Assembly (NCBI RefSeq): GCF_024211255.1
Contig: NZ_JAMLDY010000004.1
Coordinates: 1-64,000, forward strand
DNA: 64,000 bases
Reading direction: 5' to 3'
Origin: Sphingomonas liriopis
GTDB taxonomy: Bacteria; Pseudomonadota; Alphaproteobacteria; Sphingomonadales; Sphingomonadaceae
In this document: piece after piece, positions 20,472 to 29,782 of the stretch
How positions within the stretch are numbered: the stretch's first letter is position 1
Layout of the letters: each line of letters opens with the position of its first letter
Position numbers and translations under genes: made by a program
Notes under the pieces: model-generated
Seen by the model: only the letters and a program-made list of their open reading frames with translations
What the model was told of the DNA's origin: nothing
The model's database searches: none

Positions 20472-20891
20472 ATGACCCTCGGTCGGCTCAACCATGTCGG
20501 CGTTGCGACGCCGTCGATCGCAAAGTCGATCGAGACCTACCGCATCCTGCTCGGCGCAGCTGCGATCGGCGAACCGTTCGACCTGCCCGCGCAGGGCGTG
20601 AAGGTGTGCTTCATCGACACGCCCAACACGCAGATCGAGTTGATCGAGCCGTATGACGACGCCTCGCCCATCGCCAGTTTCCTCGCCAAGAACCCGGCGG
20701 GCGGGCAGCATCACGTCTGTTTCGAGGTGGCCGACATCCACGCCGCGATCGCCGATCTCAAGGCCAAGGGCGCCCGCGTGCTCGGTGAACCCCGCATCGG
20801 CGCGCATGGCACGCCGATCGTATTCGTCCACCCCAAGGACATGGGCGGCGTGCTCGTCGAATTGATGGAGACGCCGCATGGCGATCATTGA
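20472..20891 (+). CDS. mce: Methylmalonyl-CoA epimerase
   Basis: A 139-residue glyoxalase-fold enzyme converting (S)- to (R)-methylmalonyl-CoA, the substrate of the mutase. Metal ligands are visible in [20 protein letters not shown] and VLVELME. The length is usual for the family. The ribosome binding site GGGAGGAGAG precedes the ATG. Its 3' end overlaps the mutase gene by 14 nt, showing tight coupling. Confidence 0.95.
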   Translation: MTLGRLNHVGVATPSIAKSIETYRILLGAAAIGEPFDLPAQGVKVCFIDTPNTQIELIEPYDDASPIASFLAKNPAGGQHHVCFEVADIHAAIADLKAKGARVLGEPRIGAHGTPIVFVHPKDMGGVLVELMETPHGDH

Positions 20892-23085
20892 GACCAACAC
20901 CGGCGAAGACAGCGGCGCGGCCCCCGCTCTGCCCGCCGCCCCCGAACCGACGCCGCAGCCGAGCCTTGCCGACTGGCAGGCCGCGGCGGCAAAGGAGGTG
21001 AAGGGCAAGGATCTGACGTGGCACACGCCCGAAGGGATCGCCGTCAAGCCGCTCTACACCGCCGAGGATGCTCCGGTGGACCCCGGCTTGCCCGGCTTCG
21101 CGCCGTTCACCCGTGGCGTCCGCGCATCGATGTACGCCGGGCGGCCATGGACGATCCGCCAGTACGCCGGCTTCTCGACCGCGGAGGAATCGAACGCCTT
21201 TTACCGCCGCAACCTCGCCGCGGGGCAGAAGGGGCTGTCGGTCGCCTTCGATCTCGCGACCCACCGCGGCTACGACAGCGACCATCCGCGCGTCACCGGC
21301 GACGTCGGCAAGGCGGGCGTCGCGATCGACAGCGTCGAAGACATGAAGATCCTGTTCGACGGCATCCCGCTCGACCAGATGAGCGTCAGCATGACGATGA
21401 ACGGCGCGGTGATCCCGATCCTCGCCTTCTTCATCGTCGCCGGCGAAGAACAGGGCGTCGATCGCCGCTTGCTCGACGGGACCATCCAGAACGACATCCT
21501 CAAGGAGTTCATGGTCCGCAACACCTATATCTACCCGCCCGAACCGAGCATGCGGATCATCAGCGACATCTTCGGCTACACGTCGCGCGAGATGCCCAAG
21601 TTCAACAGCATCTCGATCAGCGGTTATCACATGCAGGAGGCGGGGGCGACGCAGCTCCACGAGCTCGCCTTCACCATCGCCGACGGCATGGAATATGTGA
21701 AATACGGCGTCGCCTCCGGCCTCGACATCGACAAGTTCGCCGGACGCCTGTCGTTCTTCTTCGCGATCGGCATGAACTTCTTCATGGAGATCGCCAAGCT
21801 GCGCGCCGCGCGCGTGCTCTGGCATCGCGCGATGACGCAATTGGGCGCGAAGGACGAACGCTCCAAGATGCTGCGCACGCATTGCCAGACGAGCGGCGTG
21901 TCGCTGACCGAGCAGGACCCCTACAACAACGTCATGCGCACGACGATCGAGGCGATGGCGGCGATGCTGGGGGGCACCCAGTCGCTGCACACCAACGCGC
22001 TCGACGAGGCGATCGCGCTGCCGACCGACTTCTCCGCCCGCATCGCGCGCAACACGCAGATCGTCATTCAGGAAGAGACCGGGATGACCAAGGTCGTCGA
22101 TCCGCTCGGCGGCTCCTACTATGTCGAGAGCCTGACGCAGAGCCTCGTCGATGGCGCGTGGGAGATCATCGAGCGGGTACAGGCCGAGGGCGGCATGGCC
22201 AAGGCGGTCGCCGCCGGCTGGCCGAAGGCGATGATCGAGGAAGCCTCCGCAGCGCGCGCCGCGAGGGTCGACCGCGGCGAGGACGTGATCGTCGGCGTCA
22301 ACAAATACCGTAAGGCGGACGAAGACCCGATCGACATCCTCGACGTCGACAACGTCGCGGTTCGCGAGGCGCAGATCCGCCGCATCGAACGGGTGAAGGC
22401 GACGCGCGACGAAGCGGCCTGCCGGGCGGCACTGGATGCGCTGCGCGAAGGCGCGCGCGGCACGGAGAATCTCCTGGCGCTCGCCGTCGACGCAGCCCGT
22501 GCCCGCGCAACGCTCGGCGAGATCAGCAGCGCGATGGAGGACGTCTTCGGCCGCTTCGGCACGCAGCCGACGCCGGTGAAGGGCATCTACGGCGGCGCCT
22601 ATACCGACGACGCACGCTGGTCGCGACTCGAGGAGGGCGTCGCCGCGACGGAACGTCGGCTGGGGCGCAAACCCCGCATGCTCGTCGCCAAGATGGGGCA
22701 GGACGGCCACGATCGTGGTGCCAACCTCGTCAGCTCCATGTTCGGCGATCTGGGGTTCGAGGTCGTCCCCGGCCCCCTCTTCCAGACGCCGAAGGAAGCC
22801 GCGGTCCTTGCGTTGGAGAGCGACGTCGACGTCGTCGGCGCCTCCAGCCTCGCCGCCGGACACAAGACGCTGATCCCCGAACTGATCGGTCACCTGCGCG
22901 ATGCCGGCCGTGCCGACATCAAGGTGATCGCCGGCGGCGTCATCCCGGCGCAGGATTATCAGGCGCTGCGCGATGCCGGCGTGCAGGCGATCTTCGGCCC
23001 CGGCACCAACCTCATCAAGGCGGCGGAGGATGTGCTACGGCTGCTCGGCCACAACATGCCCCCGCAGGAAGAGGCCGCGGAATGA
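20878..23085 (+). CDS. scpA: Methylmalonyl-CoA mutase
   Basis: A 735-residue adenosylcobalamin-dependent enzyme forming succinyl-CoA from (R)-methylmalonyl-CoA, the last step of propionate entry into the TCA cycle. The catalytic barrel contains [41 protein letters not shown] and [22 protein letters not shown]. The C-terminal B12 domain carries DGHDRG with the cobalt-ligand histidine at about residue 611. It is a single-chain, full-length mutase. It overlaps mce and the following DUF1311 gene (4 nt). Confidence 0.96.
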   Translation: MAIIETNTGEDSGAAPALPAAPEPTPQPSLADWQAAAAKEVKGKDLTWHTPEGIAVKPLYTAEDAPVDPGLPGFAPFTRGVRASMYAGRPWTIRQYAGFSTAEESNAFYRRNLAAGQKGLSVAFDLATHRGYDSDHPRVTGDVGKAGVAIDSVEDMKILFDGIPLDQMSVSMTMNGAVIPILAFFIVAGEEQGVDRRLLDGTIQNDILKEFMVRNTYIYPPEPSMRIISDIFGYTSREMPKFNSISISGYHMQEAGATQLHELAFTIADGMEYVKYGVASGLDIDKFAGRLSFFFAIGMNFFMEIAKLRAARVLWHRAMTQLGAKDERSKMLRTHCQTSGVSLTEQDPYNNVMRTTIEAMAAMLGGTQSLHTNALDEAIALPTDFSARIARNTQIVIQEETGMTKVVDPLGGSYYVESLTQSLVDGAWEIIERVQAEGGMAKAVAAGWPKAMIEEASAARAARVDRGEDVIVGVNKYRKADEDPIDILDVDNVAVREAQIRRIERVKATRDEAACRAALDALREGARGTENLLALAVDAARARATLGEISSAMEDVFGRFGTQPTPVKGIYGGAYTDDARWSRLEEGVAATERRLGRKPRMLVAKMGQDGHDRGANLVSSMFGDLGFEVVPGPLFQTPKEAAVLALESDVDVVGASSLAAGHKTLIPELIGHLRDAGRADIKVIAGGVIPAQDYQALRDAGVQAIFGPGTNLIKAAEDVLRLLGHNMPPQEEAAE

Positions 23086-23465
23086 TCCGGTCGACGATAG
23101 TCGTCGCCGCGCTGCTGATCGCCACGCCCGCCGTCGCACAGACGCAGGCGCAGATGAACCGGCAGGCCGGCGCGCAATATACGGCCGCCGACGCCGCGAT
23201 GACGCGCGCCTGGCAGCGCACCTATGCCGCGATGAAGCGCCGCGACGCCGCCGACACGTCGCGCGGCGGCGGCTTCGGCTACGCCGTGGCGACGCTCGCC
23301 AGCCAGCGCGCCTGGCTCGCCTTTCGCGACACGCAATGCGTCATCGAGGGCGGGGAATATGCGGGCGGATCGATGCAGCCGATGGTACGGGCGCAATGCC
23401 TCGCGCGGCTGACGCGCGAGCGGACGACGCAATTGAAGCACATGATGTGGCAGCGGGGACGATGA
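23082..23465 (+). CDS. DUF1311/LprI-like exported protein
   Basis: A 127-residue protein with signal peptide [20 protein letters not shown] and a DUF1311-type core ([18 protein letters not shown], then [17 protein letters not shown]). WLAFRDTQC is the family signature, and two cysteines may form a disulfide. Members include LprI-type lysozyme inhibitors, but the activity is unproven for most. Its stop overlaps the bioB start and its start overlaps the mutase stop, so it is firmly in the operon although it has no evident part in propionate metabolism. Confidence 0.8.
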   Translation: MIRSTIVVAALLIATPAVAQTQAQMNRQAGAQYTAADAAMTRAWQRTYAAMKRRDAADTSRGGGFGYAVATLASQRAWLAFRDTQCVIEGGEYAGGSMQPMVRAQCLARLTRERTTQLKHMMWQRGR

Positions 23466-24499
23466 ACGCTTTTAACACCGGGTCACAGCCGGCGCCGGTC
23501 GGCGCCGGCGAGGTACGCAACGACTGGACCCGCGACGAGATCGCCGCGCTGTTCGACCTGCCGTTCGACGAGCTGATGTGGCAGGCGCAGGGTGTCCACC
23601 GCGCGCACCACGCGCCGGGCCAGGTCCAGCTGTCGACGCTGCTGTCGATCAAGACCGGAGGCTGCCCGGAGGATTGCGGCTATTGCTCGCAGTCGGTCAG
23701 CGCCGACAGCGGCGTCAAGGCGACCAAGCTGATGGACGTGCGCGCGGTGCTGCAGGCGGCGGCGCAGGCCAAGGACAATGGCTCGACCCGCTTCTGCATG
23801 GGCGCGGCGTGGCGCAACCCCAAGGACCGCGACATGGGCGCGATCGTCCAGATGGTCGAGGGCGTGCGCGGCATGGGGCTCGAGACGTGCATGACGCTCG
23901 GCATGCTGGAGCCGCACCAGGCGAAGCAGCTCGCCGCCGCGGGCCTCGATTACTACAACCACAACATCGACACCTCGCCCGAACGCTATGCGGACGTCAT
24001 CACGACGCGGACGTTCCAGGAGCGGCTGGATACACTCGACGCGGTGCGCTCGGCGGGGATCAACGTCTGCTGCGGCGGCATCGTCGGCATGGGCGAGACG
24101 CGCGATGATCGCGTCGGCTTCGTCCACGCGCTCGCCACCCTGCCGGAGCATCCCGGCAGCGTGCCGGTCAACGCGCTGGTGCCAGTCAAGGGCACCGTGC
24201 TCGGCGACATGCTCGCCGACACGCCGCTCGCCAGGATCGACGAGATCGAATTCGTCCGCACCGTCGCCGTCGCGCGCATCACCATGCCCGACAGCATGGT
24301 CCGCCTGTCGGCAGGGCGCGAGAGCATGTCGGAATCGACGCAGGCTTTGTGCTTCATGGCGGGTGCCAATTCGATCTTCACCGGCGACAAACTGCTCACC
24401 GCGGGCAACGCCGGCGACGACAAGGACGCCGCGCTGTTCGCGAAGCTGGGCGTGACGCCGATGGCGGCGGAATGCCGGCTGGCCGAGGCGGCGGAGTGA
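23462..24499 (+). CDS. bioB: Biotin synthase
   Basis: A 345-residue radical SAM enzyme that inserts sulfur into dethiobiotin. The SAM cluster motif [12 protein letters not shown] has cysteines at about 68, 72 and 75. [31 protein letters not shown] and the C-terminal [23 protein letters not shown] complete the family pattern. Other bio genes are absent here. Its place in the pcc operon makes sense because PccA carries biotin. ATG 23462 overlaps the preceding stop. Confidence 0.96.
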   Translation: MNAFNTGSQPAPVGAGEVRNDWTRDEIAALFDLPFDELMWQAQGVHRAHHAPGQVQLSTLLSIKTGGCPEDCGYCSQSVSADSGVKATKLMDVRAVLQAAAQAKDNGSTRFCMGAAWRNPKDRDMGAIVQMVEGVRGMGLETCMTLGMLEPHQAKQLAAAGLDYYNHNIDTSPERYADVITTRTFQERLDTLDAVRSAGINVCCGGIVGMGETRDDRVGFVHALATLPEHPGSVPVNALVPVKGTVLGDMLADTPLARIDEIEFVRTVAVARITMPDSMVRLSAGRESMSESTQALCFMAGANSIFTGDKLLTAGNAGDDKDAALFAKLGVTPMAAECRLAEAAE

Positions 24500-24747
24500 G
24501 TTTTAGTGACCGACCCACGGTGTCTCCCAGAGCAAGGGTCGGTTGCTTGGCTTATGGCATTATCGGCGCGTTCGTAGTGCTAGCGGTCGGTTTTGGAACC
24601 ACTATGGGCGACCCTGCACCCCCGTTACCGGGTTTGCCTCGTCCTCATAGCGGAGCAGTTCGCTTCTTCGCTTTTCCGCTCTCACTCTTCCTGTTTGTAG
24701 CTGGGGGCGTGATTCTCGCTTGGCTCGTGACGAGAGACAAATACTGA
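24496..24747 (+). CDS. Small two-helix membrane protein, unknown
   Basis: An 83-residue protein starting at GTG 24496, inside the bioB stop (GTGA), and ending one base into the pccA ATG. Two hydrophobic segments are visible: [20 protein letters not shown], and [21 protein letters not shown] ending in VTRDKY. No family is recognised. Its base composition is visibly less GC-rich than its neighbours (runs such as GAGTTTTAGTGAC), so it may be recently acquired. The exact fit between two genes supports it being real. Confidence 0.6.
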   Translation: MSFSDRPTVSPRARVGCLAYGIIGAFVVLAVGFGTTMGDPAPPLPGLPRPHSGAVRFFAFPLSLFLFVAGGVILAWLVTRDKY

Positions 24748-26837
24748 TGTTCAAGAAAATCCTGGTCGCCAATCGCGGCGAGATCGCCTGCCGCGTGTTC
24801 CGCACCGCAAAGCGGATGGGGATCAAGACCGTCGCGGTCTATTCCGACGCCGACGCGCGCGCGCCGCACGTGCTGATGGCGGACGAGGCGGTGCGCCTGG
24901 GGCCGGCACCCGCCGCCGAAAGCTACCTCAAGGCCGAGCTGATCCTGCTCGCCGCCAAGGAAACGGGCGCGGACTGCATCCATCCCGGCTACGGCTTCCT
25001 GTCCGAACGCGAGAGCTTCGCGCGCGCCTGCGCCGACGCCGGCATCGCCTTCGTCGGCCCGCCCCCCAAGGCGATCGCGGCGATGGGCGACAAGATCGAA
25101 TCGAAGAAGCTCGCCAAACAGGCGGGGGTCAACGTCGTCCCCGGTTTCCTCGGCGAGATCGCCGACACCGACGAGGCGGTGCGGATCGCCAGCGACATCG
25201 GCTATCCGGTGATGATGAAGGCCTCGGCCGGCGGCGGCGGCAAGGGTATGCGCCTCGCCTACAGCGAGCAGGACGTGCGCGAAGGGTTCGAGGCGACCAA
25301 GCGCGAAGGCCTCGCCAGCTTCGGCGACGACCGCGTCTTCATCGAGAAGTTCATCGAAAGCCCACGCCATATCGAGATCCAGGTGCTCGGCGACCAGCAC
25401 GGCAATATCCTGTACCTCAACGAGCGCGAATGCTCGATCCAGCGCCGCCACCAGAAGGTGGTCGAGGAGGCCCCCTCCCCCTTCGTCACGCCGGCGATGC
25501 GGAAAGCGATGGGCGAACAGGCGGTCGCGCTCGCCCGCGCTGTCGGCTATTACAGCGCCGGCACGGTCGAGCTGATCGTCTCGGGCGCGGATACCACGGG
25601 GCAGGGCTTCTACTTCCTCGAGATGAACACCCGGCTGCAAGTCGAGCATCCGGTGACCGAGGAGATCACCGGCCTCGACCTCGTCGAGCAGATGATCCGC
25701 GTCGCCGCCGGCGAGCCGCTCTCGATCCGCCAAGATCAGGTCGGCATCCACGGCTGGTCGATCGAGAACCGGGTGTACGCGGAGGACCCGTATCGCGGCT
25801 TCCTGCCGAGCATCGGCCGGCTGGTGCGGTACAATCCGCCACTTCCCACACCACCGTCACCCCAGCGAACGCCGGGGTCTTCCGCCGGGGAAGCGGGTGG
25901 CCCGAACGGGGAGGTCCCAGCTTTCGCTGGGGCGACGGGTCTTGACCACGACGCCCCCCGCATCCGTGTCGACGACGGCGTGGCCGAGGGCGGCGAGGTC
26001 AGCATGTTCTACGACCCGATGATCGCCAAGCTGGTCACCTGGGCACCGACGCGCGAAGCCGCGATCGATGCGCAGATCGCCGCGCTGGACGCGTTCGAGA
26101 TCGAGGGGCCGGGCACCAATATCGACTTCCTGTCGGCGCTGATGCAGCACCCGCGCTTCCGCTCGGGCGCGATCACCACCGGCTTCATCGCGGAGGAATA
26201 TCCCGACGGCTTCCACGGCGCCCCTGCCGACGCCGGCCTGCTGCGCGATCTCGCCGGAATCGCCGCCTTCGCCGCCACCGCGCACGCCGATCGCGCGCGG
26301 CGGATCGACGGGCAGCTCGGCCACCGCCTGCAGCCGCCGCATCGCTGGACGGTGCGGATCGGCGGCAGCGATCATGACGTCGACGTCGCGACCGACGGCA
26401 TCGCGGTCGATGGCGAGGGCCTCGAGCTCGCGCTCGAATATACCCCCGGCGACCGGATGGTCGAGGCGGAGATCGGCGAGGACGCGCACCTCAGCGTCCG
26501 CATCGCGCCGGTGCCCGGCGGCTTCCGCCTGACGACGCGCGGCGCAAGCCATGTCGCACGCGTGCTGCCCGCGCATGTCGCGCCCTATGCGCAGCATCTG
26601 ATCGAGAAGGTGCCGCCCGACCTGTCGCGCTTCCTGATCGCGCCGATGCCCGGCCTGCTCGTCCGCCTGGACGTCGCCGCCGGCGATGCGATCGAGGCCG
26701 GCCAGCCGCTCGCGGTGGTCGAAGCGATGAAGATGGAAAACATCCTGCGCGCCGAGAAATCGGGGCGGGTCAAGTCCGTCTCGGCGGCGACGGGCGACAG
26801 CCTGGCGGTCGACCAGATCATCCTCGAGCTGGAATGA
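24747..26837 (+). CDS. pccA: Propionyl-CoA carboxylase alpha subunit (biotin carboxylase + BCCP) with an in-frame repeat insertion
   Basis: A 696-residue biotin-dependent carboxylase subunit. The biotin carboxylase part begins FKKILVANRGEIACRVFRTAK and contains KASAGGGGKGMR and EMNTRLQVEHPVTE. A linker domain follows, and a C-terminal biotinyl domain has the acceptor lysine in EAMKMEN (about residue 662). At about residues 366-400 it carries a foreign stretch rich in Pro, Gly and Ser encoded by a palindromic repeat (25856-25936), placed just before RVDDGVAEGGEVSMFYDP. The frame is kept open through it. Confidence 0.93.
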   Translation: MFKKILVANRGEIACRVFRTAKRMGIKTVAVYSDADARAPHVLMADEAVRLGPAPAAESYLKAELILLAAKETGADCIHPGYGFLSERESFARACADAGIAFVGPPPKAIAAMGDKIESKKLAKQAGVNVVPGFLGEIADTDEAVRIASDIGYPVMMKASAGGGGKGMRLAYSEQDVREGFEATKREGLASFGDDRVFIEKFIESPRHIEIQVLGDQHGNILYLNERECSIQRRHQKVVEEAPSPFVTPAMRKAMGEQAVALARAVGYYSAGTVELIVSGADTTGQGFYFLEMNTRLQVEHPVTEEITGLDLVEQMIRVAAGEPLSIRQDQVGIHGWSIENRVYAEDPYRGFLPSIGRLVRYNPPLPTPPSPQRTPGSSAGEAGGPNGEVPAFAGATGLDHDAPRIRVDDGVAEGGEVSMFYDPMIAKLVTWAPTREAAIDAQIAALDAFEIEGPGTNIDFLSALMQHPRFRSGAITTGFIAEEYPDGFHGAPADAGLLRDLAGIAAFAATAHADRARRIDGQLGHRLQPPHRWTVRIGGSDHDVDVATDGIAVDGEGLELALEYTPGDRMVEAEIGEDAHLSVRIAPVPGGFRLTTRGASHVARVLPAHVAPYAQHLIEKVPPDLSRFLIAPMPGLLVRLDVAAGDAIEAGQPLAVVEAMKMENILRAEKSGRVKSVSAATGDSLAVDQIILELE
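25856..25936. repeat. Palindromic repeat inserted in frame inside pccA
   Basis: The left arm begins GTCACCCCAGCGAAC (25856) and the right arm ends GCTTTCGCTGGGGCGAC (25936); about 20 of 26 arm positions pair. CCAGC-GAAAGC-type palindromes of this kind are normally intergenic in sphingomonads. Here it contributes about 27 codons without a stop or frameshift. Confidence 0.85.
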
Positions 26838-26933
26838 GGTGAGGATCGCCGGGGCGTATCGTCCCGGCGGTTGGGCATGGGTGGGAATTGCAGTTGAACA
26901 ACGCACGCGGCCCGGCAAAGCCGTGCCGTCGAC

Positions 26934-26951
26934 ACGACGCTGAAGCGTCGT
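26934..26951. terminator. Hairpin downstream of pccA, possible terminator
   Basis: ACGACGC-TGAA-GCGTCGT forms a perfect 7-bp stem with a tetraloop about 100 nt after the pccA stop. No U-run follows. It may end the propionate operon. The remainder of the 26838-27071 gap shows nothing gene-like. Confidence 0.4.
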
Positions 26952-27071
26952 CGGCCGTGTGTTCGCTGAAACGTTGGTTAGACTAGCAAGCCATCCCGAC
27001 GTGTTCTGCTCCGTACAGCCGCGCAGATCCGAATGGATCGCCGATCGGTTGGCCAGCAGGCCAGAGGGTGC

Positions 27072-27091
27072 AATTCGGGATGCCCCGAATT
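27072..27091 (-). terminator. Hairpin at the end of the aldehyde dehydrogenase gene
   Basis: AATTCGGG-ATGC-CCCGAATT forms an 8-bp stem and 4-nt loop immediately after the aldehyde dehydrogenase stop codon. There is no U-tract on either side. It is a plausible 3' end structure for the minus-strand operon. Confidence 0.5.
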
Positions 27092-28525
27092 CTATACGTC
27101 GCCGGCGACGACCTTGATTTCCGTGAAGTCGGCGATGCCGAATCGCCCGCCCTCGCGGCCGTTGCCCGACTGGCCGAAGCCGCCGAACGGTGTCGGGCCC
27201 ACCGTTGCCCAGCTGTTGATCGTCACCATCCCCGCGCGGATGCGTCGTGCCACCGGCATGGCGGCTTTCGGATCGCCCGAGATCGCCGAAGACAGGCCGA
27301 AGACCGTATCATTGGCCAGCATGATCGCTTCGTCCAGATCACCATAGGTCGTGACGGTCGCGACCGGCCCGAAGACCTCTTCGCGAAAAATCCGCATCGC
27401 CGGGGTCACATCGGCCAGCAACGTCGGCTGCACGTAATAGCCGCGGTCGAATCCATCGGGACGCCCGAGGCCGCCGACGACGAGCCGCGCCCCGTCGGCC
27501 AGCGCCGACCGGATCAGTTCCTGGATCTTGTCATACTGGTTGGCATTCACCACCGGGCCGATATGCATCCCCGCCTCGTCGGACGCGCCGACGGGCGTAG
27601 CGGAGAAGATCTGCGCGGCGACCGCGATCGCGGCCTGGCTGTCGCCTTCCTGCACCAGCAGCCGGGTCGGCGCGATGCAGCTCTGCCCGCTATTGGCAAG
27701 CACCCCCTGCAGGGTGGCCGGCAATACCCGTGTCATATCGGCGCCCGGCAGGACGAGATTGGCGCCCTTGCCGCCCAATTCCTGATGGACGCGCTTGACC
27801 GTCACCGCCGCCGACCGCGCCACCAGGATACCGGCGCGGGTCGAACCGGTGAAGCTGACCATGTCGATCCCGGGGTGCGCGGCGATCGCTGCTCCGACGC
27901 CCGCGCCATCGCCGTTGACGAGATTGAACACGCCGACCGGAACGCCGGCACCTTCCAGAATTTCCGCCAGGACCACAGCGCAGCCGGGCGCCTCTTCCGA
28001 CGGCTTGAGGATCATCGTGTTGCCGGCAGCTAGAGCGGCCGCGACTTTGGCGCAAATCTGATTCAGCGGCCAGTTCCACGGCGTGATCATACCGACGACG
28101 CCGATCGGTTCGTGGAGAACGAGCGCCCCCGCAACGGTTTCCTCGAAGACGAATGCACGCAACGCATCCAGCGTACCCGCAAACTGTCCCAGCCCGGCCG
28201 GAACCTGGGCGGCTTGCGCAAAGGAGATCGGCGCGCCCATCTCTTCGCTGACGGCGGCCGCGAGATCGCTGGCGCGCGCCTGATATTCGGCCATGATCCG
28301 CTTGAGCAGAAGGATGCGCTCCGCGACGGTCGTGGCGGCATAGGCCGGAAACGCGCCGCGCGCGGCATCGACGGCCGCGTCCACATCGGCTCCGTTGCCC
28401 AGCGTCAGAACCGCGACCGGAACCTCGCTCGCCGGATTGATGACGGAATAGGTATCGCGCCCATTCGATTCCCGCCAGGCTCCACCGATGAAATGCCTGC
28501 TATAACGTCGCATCATTGTCTCCAA
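27092..28525 (-). CDS. Aldehyde dehydrogenase family protein
   Basis: A 477-residue NAD(P)-dependent aldehyde dehydrogenase. The TPWNWPLNQ cofactor-binding region, the KPSEEAP motif, the general-base glutamate in HQELGGKG (E249) and the catalytic cysteine in NSGQSCIAPTR (C283) are all present. It probably oxidises an aldehyde produced by this cluster; the substrate cannot be read from sequence. It is the last gene of a minus-strand series TonB receptor, hydroxyacid oxidase, aldehyde dehydrogenase. Start is taken at 28525; a second Met three residues on is possible. Confidence 0.92.
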   Translation of the reverse strand: METMMRRYSRHFIGGAWRESNGRDTYSVINPASEVPVAVLTLGNGADVDAAVDAARGAFPAYAATTVAERILLLKRIMAEYQARASDLAAAVSEEMGAPISFAQAAQVPAGLGQFAGTLDALRAFVFEETVAGALVLHEPIGVVGMITPWNWPLNQICAKVAAALAAGNTMILKPSEEAPGCAVVLAEILEGAGVPVGVFNLVNGDGAGVGAAIAAHPGIDMVSFTGSTRAGILVARSAAVTVKRVHQELGGKGANLVLPGADMTRVLPATLQGVLANSGQSCIAPTRLLVQEGDSQAAIAVAAQIFSATPVGASDEAGMHIGPVVNANQYDKIQELIRSALADGARLVVGGLGRPDGFDRGYYVQPTLLADVTPAMRIFREEVFGPVATVTTYGDLDEAIMLANDTVFGLSSAISGDPKAAMPVARRIRAGMVTINSWATVGPTPFGGFGQSGNGREGGRFGIADFTEIKVVAGDV

Positions 28526-28546
28526 GAAATCCGGATCGGGTGGGAT

Positions 28547-29710
28547 TCAGCGTGGCACGGCGCCAGCCGCGCGCACGTCCGCCAGCGTCGGCAGGCCGTT
28601 GACCGCCATCAGCAGGTCCGCCTCCGCCAGCAGGCAGCGCAGCACGTGCGCGCATCCGGCCGCGCCGCCGAGGGCCAGGCCATAGCTGTACGGCCGCCCC
28701 ACCCCCACCGCCGTCGCGCCGAGCGCCAGCGCCTTGACGATATCGGTGCCCGACCGGATGCCGGAATCGAACAGCACCGGCACGCGGCCGTCGACCGACG
28801 CGACCACGCCGGGCAGCATGTCGATCGCGGCGATGCCGCCATTGGCCTGCCGCCCGCCGTGATTGGAGCAATAGACCGCGTCCGCCCCCTCGTCGATTGC
28901 GCGACGCGCATCGTCGGGGTGGCAGATGCCCTTCAGCACGATCGGCAGACGGGTCACCGATCGGAGCCAAGCGATATCCTCCCAGACCAGCACCTTGCCG
29001 AAGGTGCCGGCCCACAGGCCAACGGCGGCGCGCATGTCCTGTTCGGGTGGATGGCCGAGCATCGCGCGAAAGCGCGGATCGACCAGGTAATTGGTGAGGA
29101 CATGCCCACGGAGCTGCGGGAAATTGGACGCGTTCAGGTCGCGTGGTCGCCAGCCCGTCACCCAGGTGTCGAGGGTGACGACGATCGCCGCATAGCCCGC
29201 CGCTTCCGCCCGCGCGATCAGGCTTTCGGCCAGCCCGCGGTCGCGTGGGGTATAGAGCTGGAAGAAGGCCGGCGTATCCCCGCACGCGGCGCGCACGTCC
29301 TCCAGCGGATCGCTGGCGAGCGTGGAGGCGCACAGCGGCACGCCGGTTTCCGCCGCCGCCCGCGCCGCCGCCAGGTCGCCGTGGCCATCCTGCGTCATCA
29401 GCCCGGTGACGCCGATCGGCGCCATGAAGAGGGGCGAGGGTAGATCGGCACCGAACAGCGTCACCGACAGGTCGCGCTTCGCCGTATCGACCAGCATGCG
29501 CGGCACCATCCCCCAGCGCCCGAACGCTGCGACATTGTCGTCCTGCGTATGCTCGTCGCCGCAGCCGCCCTGGACATAGGACAATACCGACGGCGGAAGT
29601 GCCGCGGCCGCCCGCGCTTCCAGCGTGGCGAAATCGACCGGCAGAGCGGGCATCACGCCCGACAGGCCGGCGAGATAGATCCGCGTCTGATAGTCCCCGA
29701 ACTGGGTCAT
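28547..29710 (-). CDS. FMN-dependent alpha-hydroxy-acid oxidase (lactate 2-monooxygenase-like)
   Basis: A 387-residue flavoenzyme of the glycolate oxidase/lactate monooxygenase family. VLSYVQGGCGDEHTQDDN and the FMN-binding MAPIG are followed by the active-site KGI lysine (K260), the catalytic histidine in SNHGGRQANGG (H284) and the DSGIRSGTD phosphate loop. The N-terminal form (YLAGLSGVMPALPVDF) resembles lactate 2-monooxygenases more than membrane-bound dehydrogenases. It would oxidise a 2-hydroxy acid to a 2-oxo acid or decarboxylated product. It sits 21 nt upstream of the aldehyde dehydrogenase, same strand. Confidence 0.88.
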   Translation of the reverse strand: MTQFGDYQTRIYLAGLSGVMPALPVDFATLEARAAAALPPSVLSYVQGGCGDEHTQDDNVAAFGRWGMVPRMLVDTAKRDLSVTLFGADLPSPLFMAPIGVTGLMTQDGHGDLAAARAAAETGVPLCASTLASDPLEDVRAACGDTPAFFQLYTPRDRGLAESLIARAEAAGYAAIVVTLDTWVTGWRPRDLNASNFPQLRGHVLTNYLVDPRFRAMLGHPPEQDMRAAVGLWAGTFGKVLVWEDIAWLRSVTRLPIVLKGICHPDDARRAIDEGADAVYCSNHGGRQANGGIAAIDMLPGVVASVDGRVPVLFDSGIRSGTDIVKALALGATAVGVGRPYSYGLALGGAAGCAHVLRCLLAEADLLMAVNGLPTLADVRAAGAVPR

Positions 29711-29782
29711 TTCCGTGCCTCTCCCGCAAAAATCCGGTCCCGGTCCGACTCGCGCGGTTTTCGTGACCGATCGGACGGACGC

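Noticed and set aside
26838-27071. Searched for the left attachment site of the tRNA-Gly island after pccA
   Set aside because: No copy of the tRNA-Gly 3' end was found here by eye; the hairpins present do not match the tRNA.
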